From: Thermomucor indicae-seudaticae
Lineage: Eukaryota > Mucoromycota > Mucoromycetes > Mucorales > Lichtheimiaceae
Length of the DNA stretch: 20,163 bases
Assembly (NCBI GenBank): GCA_000787465.1
Contig: JSYX01000531.1
Coordinates: forward strand, 1 to 20,163
Direction: 5' to 3'
The translations under genes and the position numbers were made by a program. The notes under the pieces were generated by a model. It saw nothing but the letters and a program-made list of their open reading frames with translations. It was not told where the DNA came from and searched no databases. This document shows positions 19,945-20,163 of this stretch, in pieces (positions within the stretch are counted from its first letter, which is position 1; each line of letters opens with the position of its first letter).

Positions 19945-20163
19945 TTACTCATTCAAAAATCTTCGATGCGACTTGCGCTTTTTCACGGCTTTGTCTGCTT
20001 CTAGGCCTTGAAGGTCCTTGTCATAAGCGTCTATGTAACGCCAGGCCTTCCTTTCAAGTTTCCGGATCATGGATAACGGAACACCGTCCAGAAATCGATC
20101 GATATTGTTTCGAAGCGCTGCAAAAGAATAATCACACTCCTCTTGTAGCGGTGCTACAGACGC
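19945..20163 (-). CDS. Partial ORF (3' end of a gene off the right edge), possibly transposase-related
   Basis: The minus strand is open from the window edge to TAA at 19947..19945, 72 codons. It is strongly coding-like: ECDYSFAALRNNIDRFLDGV, MIRKLERKAWRYIDAYDKDL, AVKKRKSHRRFLNE. The basic helical tail with RKAWRY and AVKK-x-x-SHR resembles, from memory, C-terminal tails of transposase-like proteins repeated in Mucoromycota genomes. That identity is a guess and needs the upstream sequence. No DDE motif is within the window. Confidence 0.5.
   Translation of the reverse strand, partial: ASVAPLQEECDYSFAALRNNIDRFLDGVPLSMIRKLERKAWRYIDAYDKDLQGLEADKAVKKRKSHRRFLNE

Overview
The window reads as nuclear DNA of a filamentous fungus, most likely an early-diverging lineage (Mucoromycota-like). 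Six genes can be rebuilt as spliced genes whose introns are mostly 40-73 nt, start GT(A/G)NGN, often carry a CTAAC-like branch site and end AG. The products are typical fungal/eukaryotic proteins with no prokaryotic organisation. The lineage call is an inference from gene content and intron style, not from a marker gene.

Layout. (1) 1-3400 is an accessory, decayed region. It holds remnants of minus-strand spliced genes (162-768 and 1843-2553), one small spliced plus-strand ORF (1474-1681), 10-bp tandem repeats, a GC-rich hAT-like relic, a palindrome cluster, and one copy of a ~175-bp dispersed repeat. (2) 3413-13973 is a compact, apparently intact core: a membrane-tethered ATF6/CREB3-type bZIP factor (-), the eEF1A lysine methyltransferase EFM4 (+), an eIF4E-transporter (4E-T)-like protein (-), protoporphyrinogen oxidase HEM14 (+), cytidine deaminase (+) and a J-domain protein (-). 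(3) 13974-20163 is accessory again: unassigned open frames, a 100-bp foldback element, a multi-lesion pseudogene (15992-17475), a second copy of the dispersed repeat, a 173-bp hAT-type MITE with an 8-bp target duplication inside another decayed gene, and a partial ORF running off the right edge.

How the core genes relate. They are arranged as divergent and convergent pairs: bZIP/EFM4 start codons are 123 bp apart, EFM4/4E-T stops 79 bp apart, 4E-T/HEM14 starts 293 bp apart and cytidine deaminase/J-protein stops 87 bp apart. They serve different pathways (ER-stress-type transcription, elongation-factor methylation, mRNA repression and decay, haem synthesis, pyrimidine salvage, chaperone recruitment), so the clustering looks like compact gene packing rather than a functional cluster.

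The most interesting observations are: the single-span membrane bZIP, whose first intron splits the transmembrane segment so that intron retention would give a soluble factor; two non-autonomous elements with recognisable target duplications (15533-15632 and 18842-19014), each sitting inside a decayed reading frame; and several repeat pairs linking the left and right accessory flanks. All splice models were made by eye and need RNA or protein homology support.
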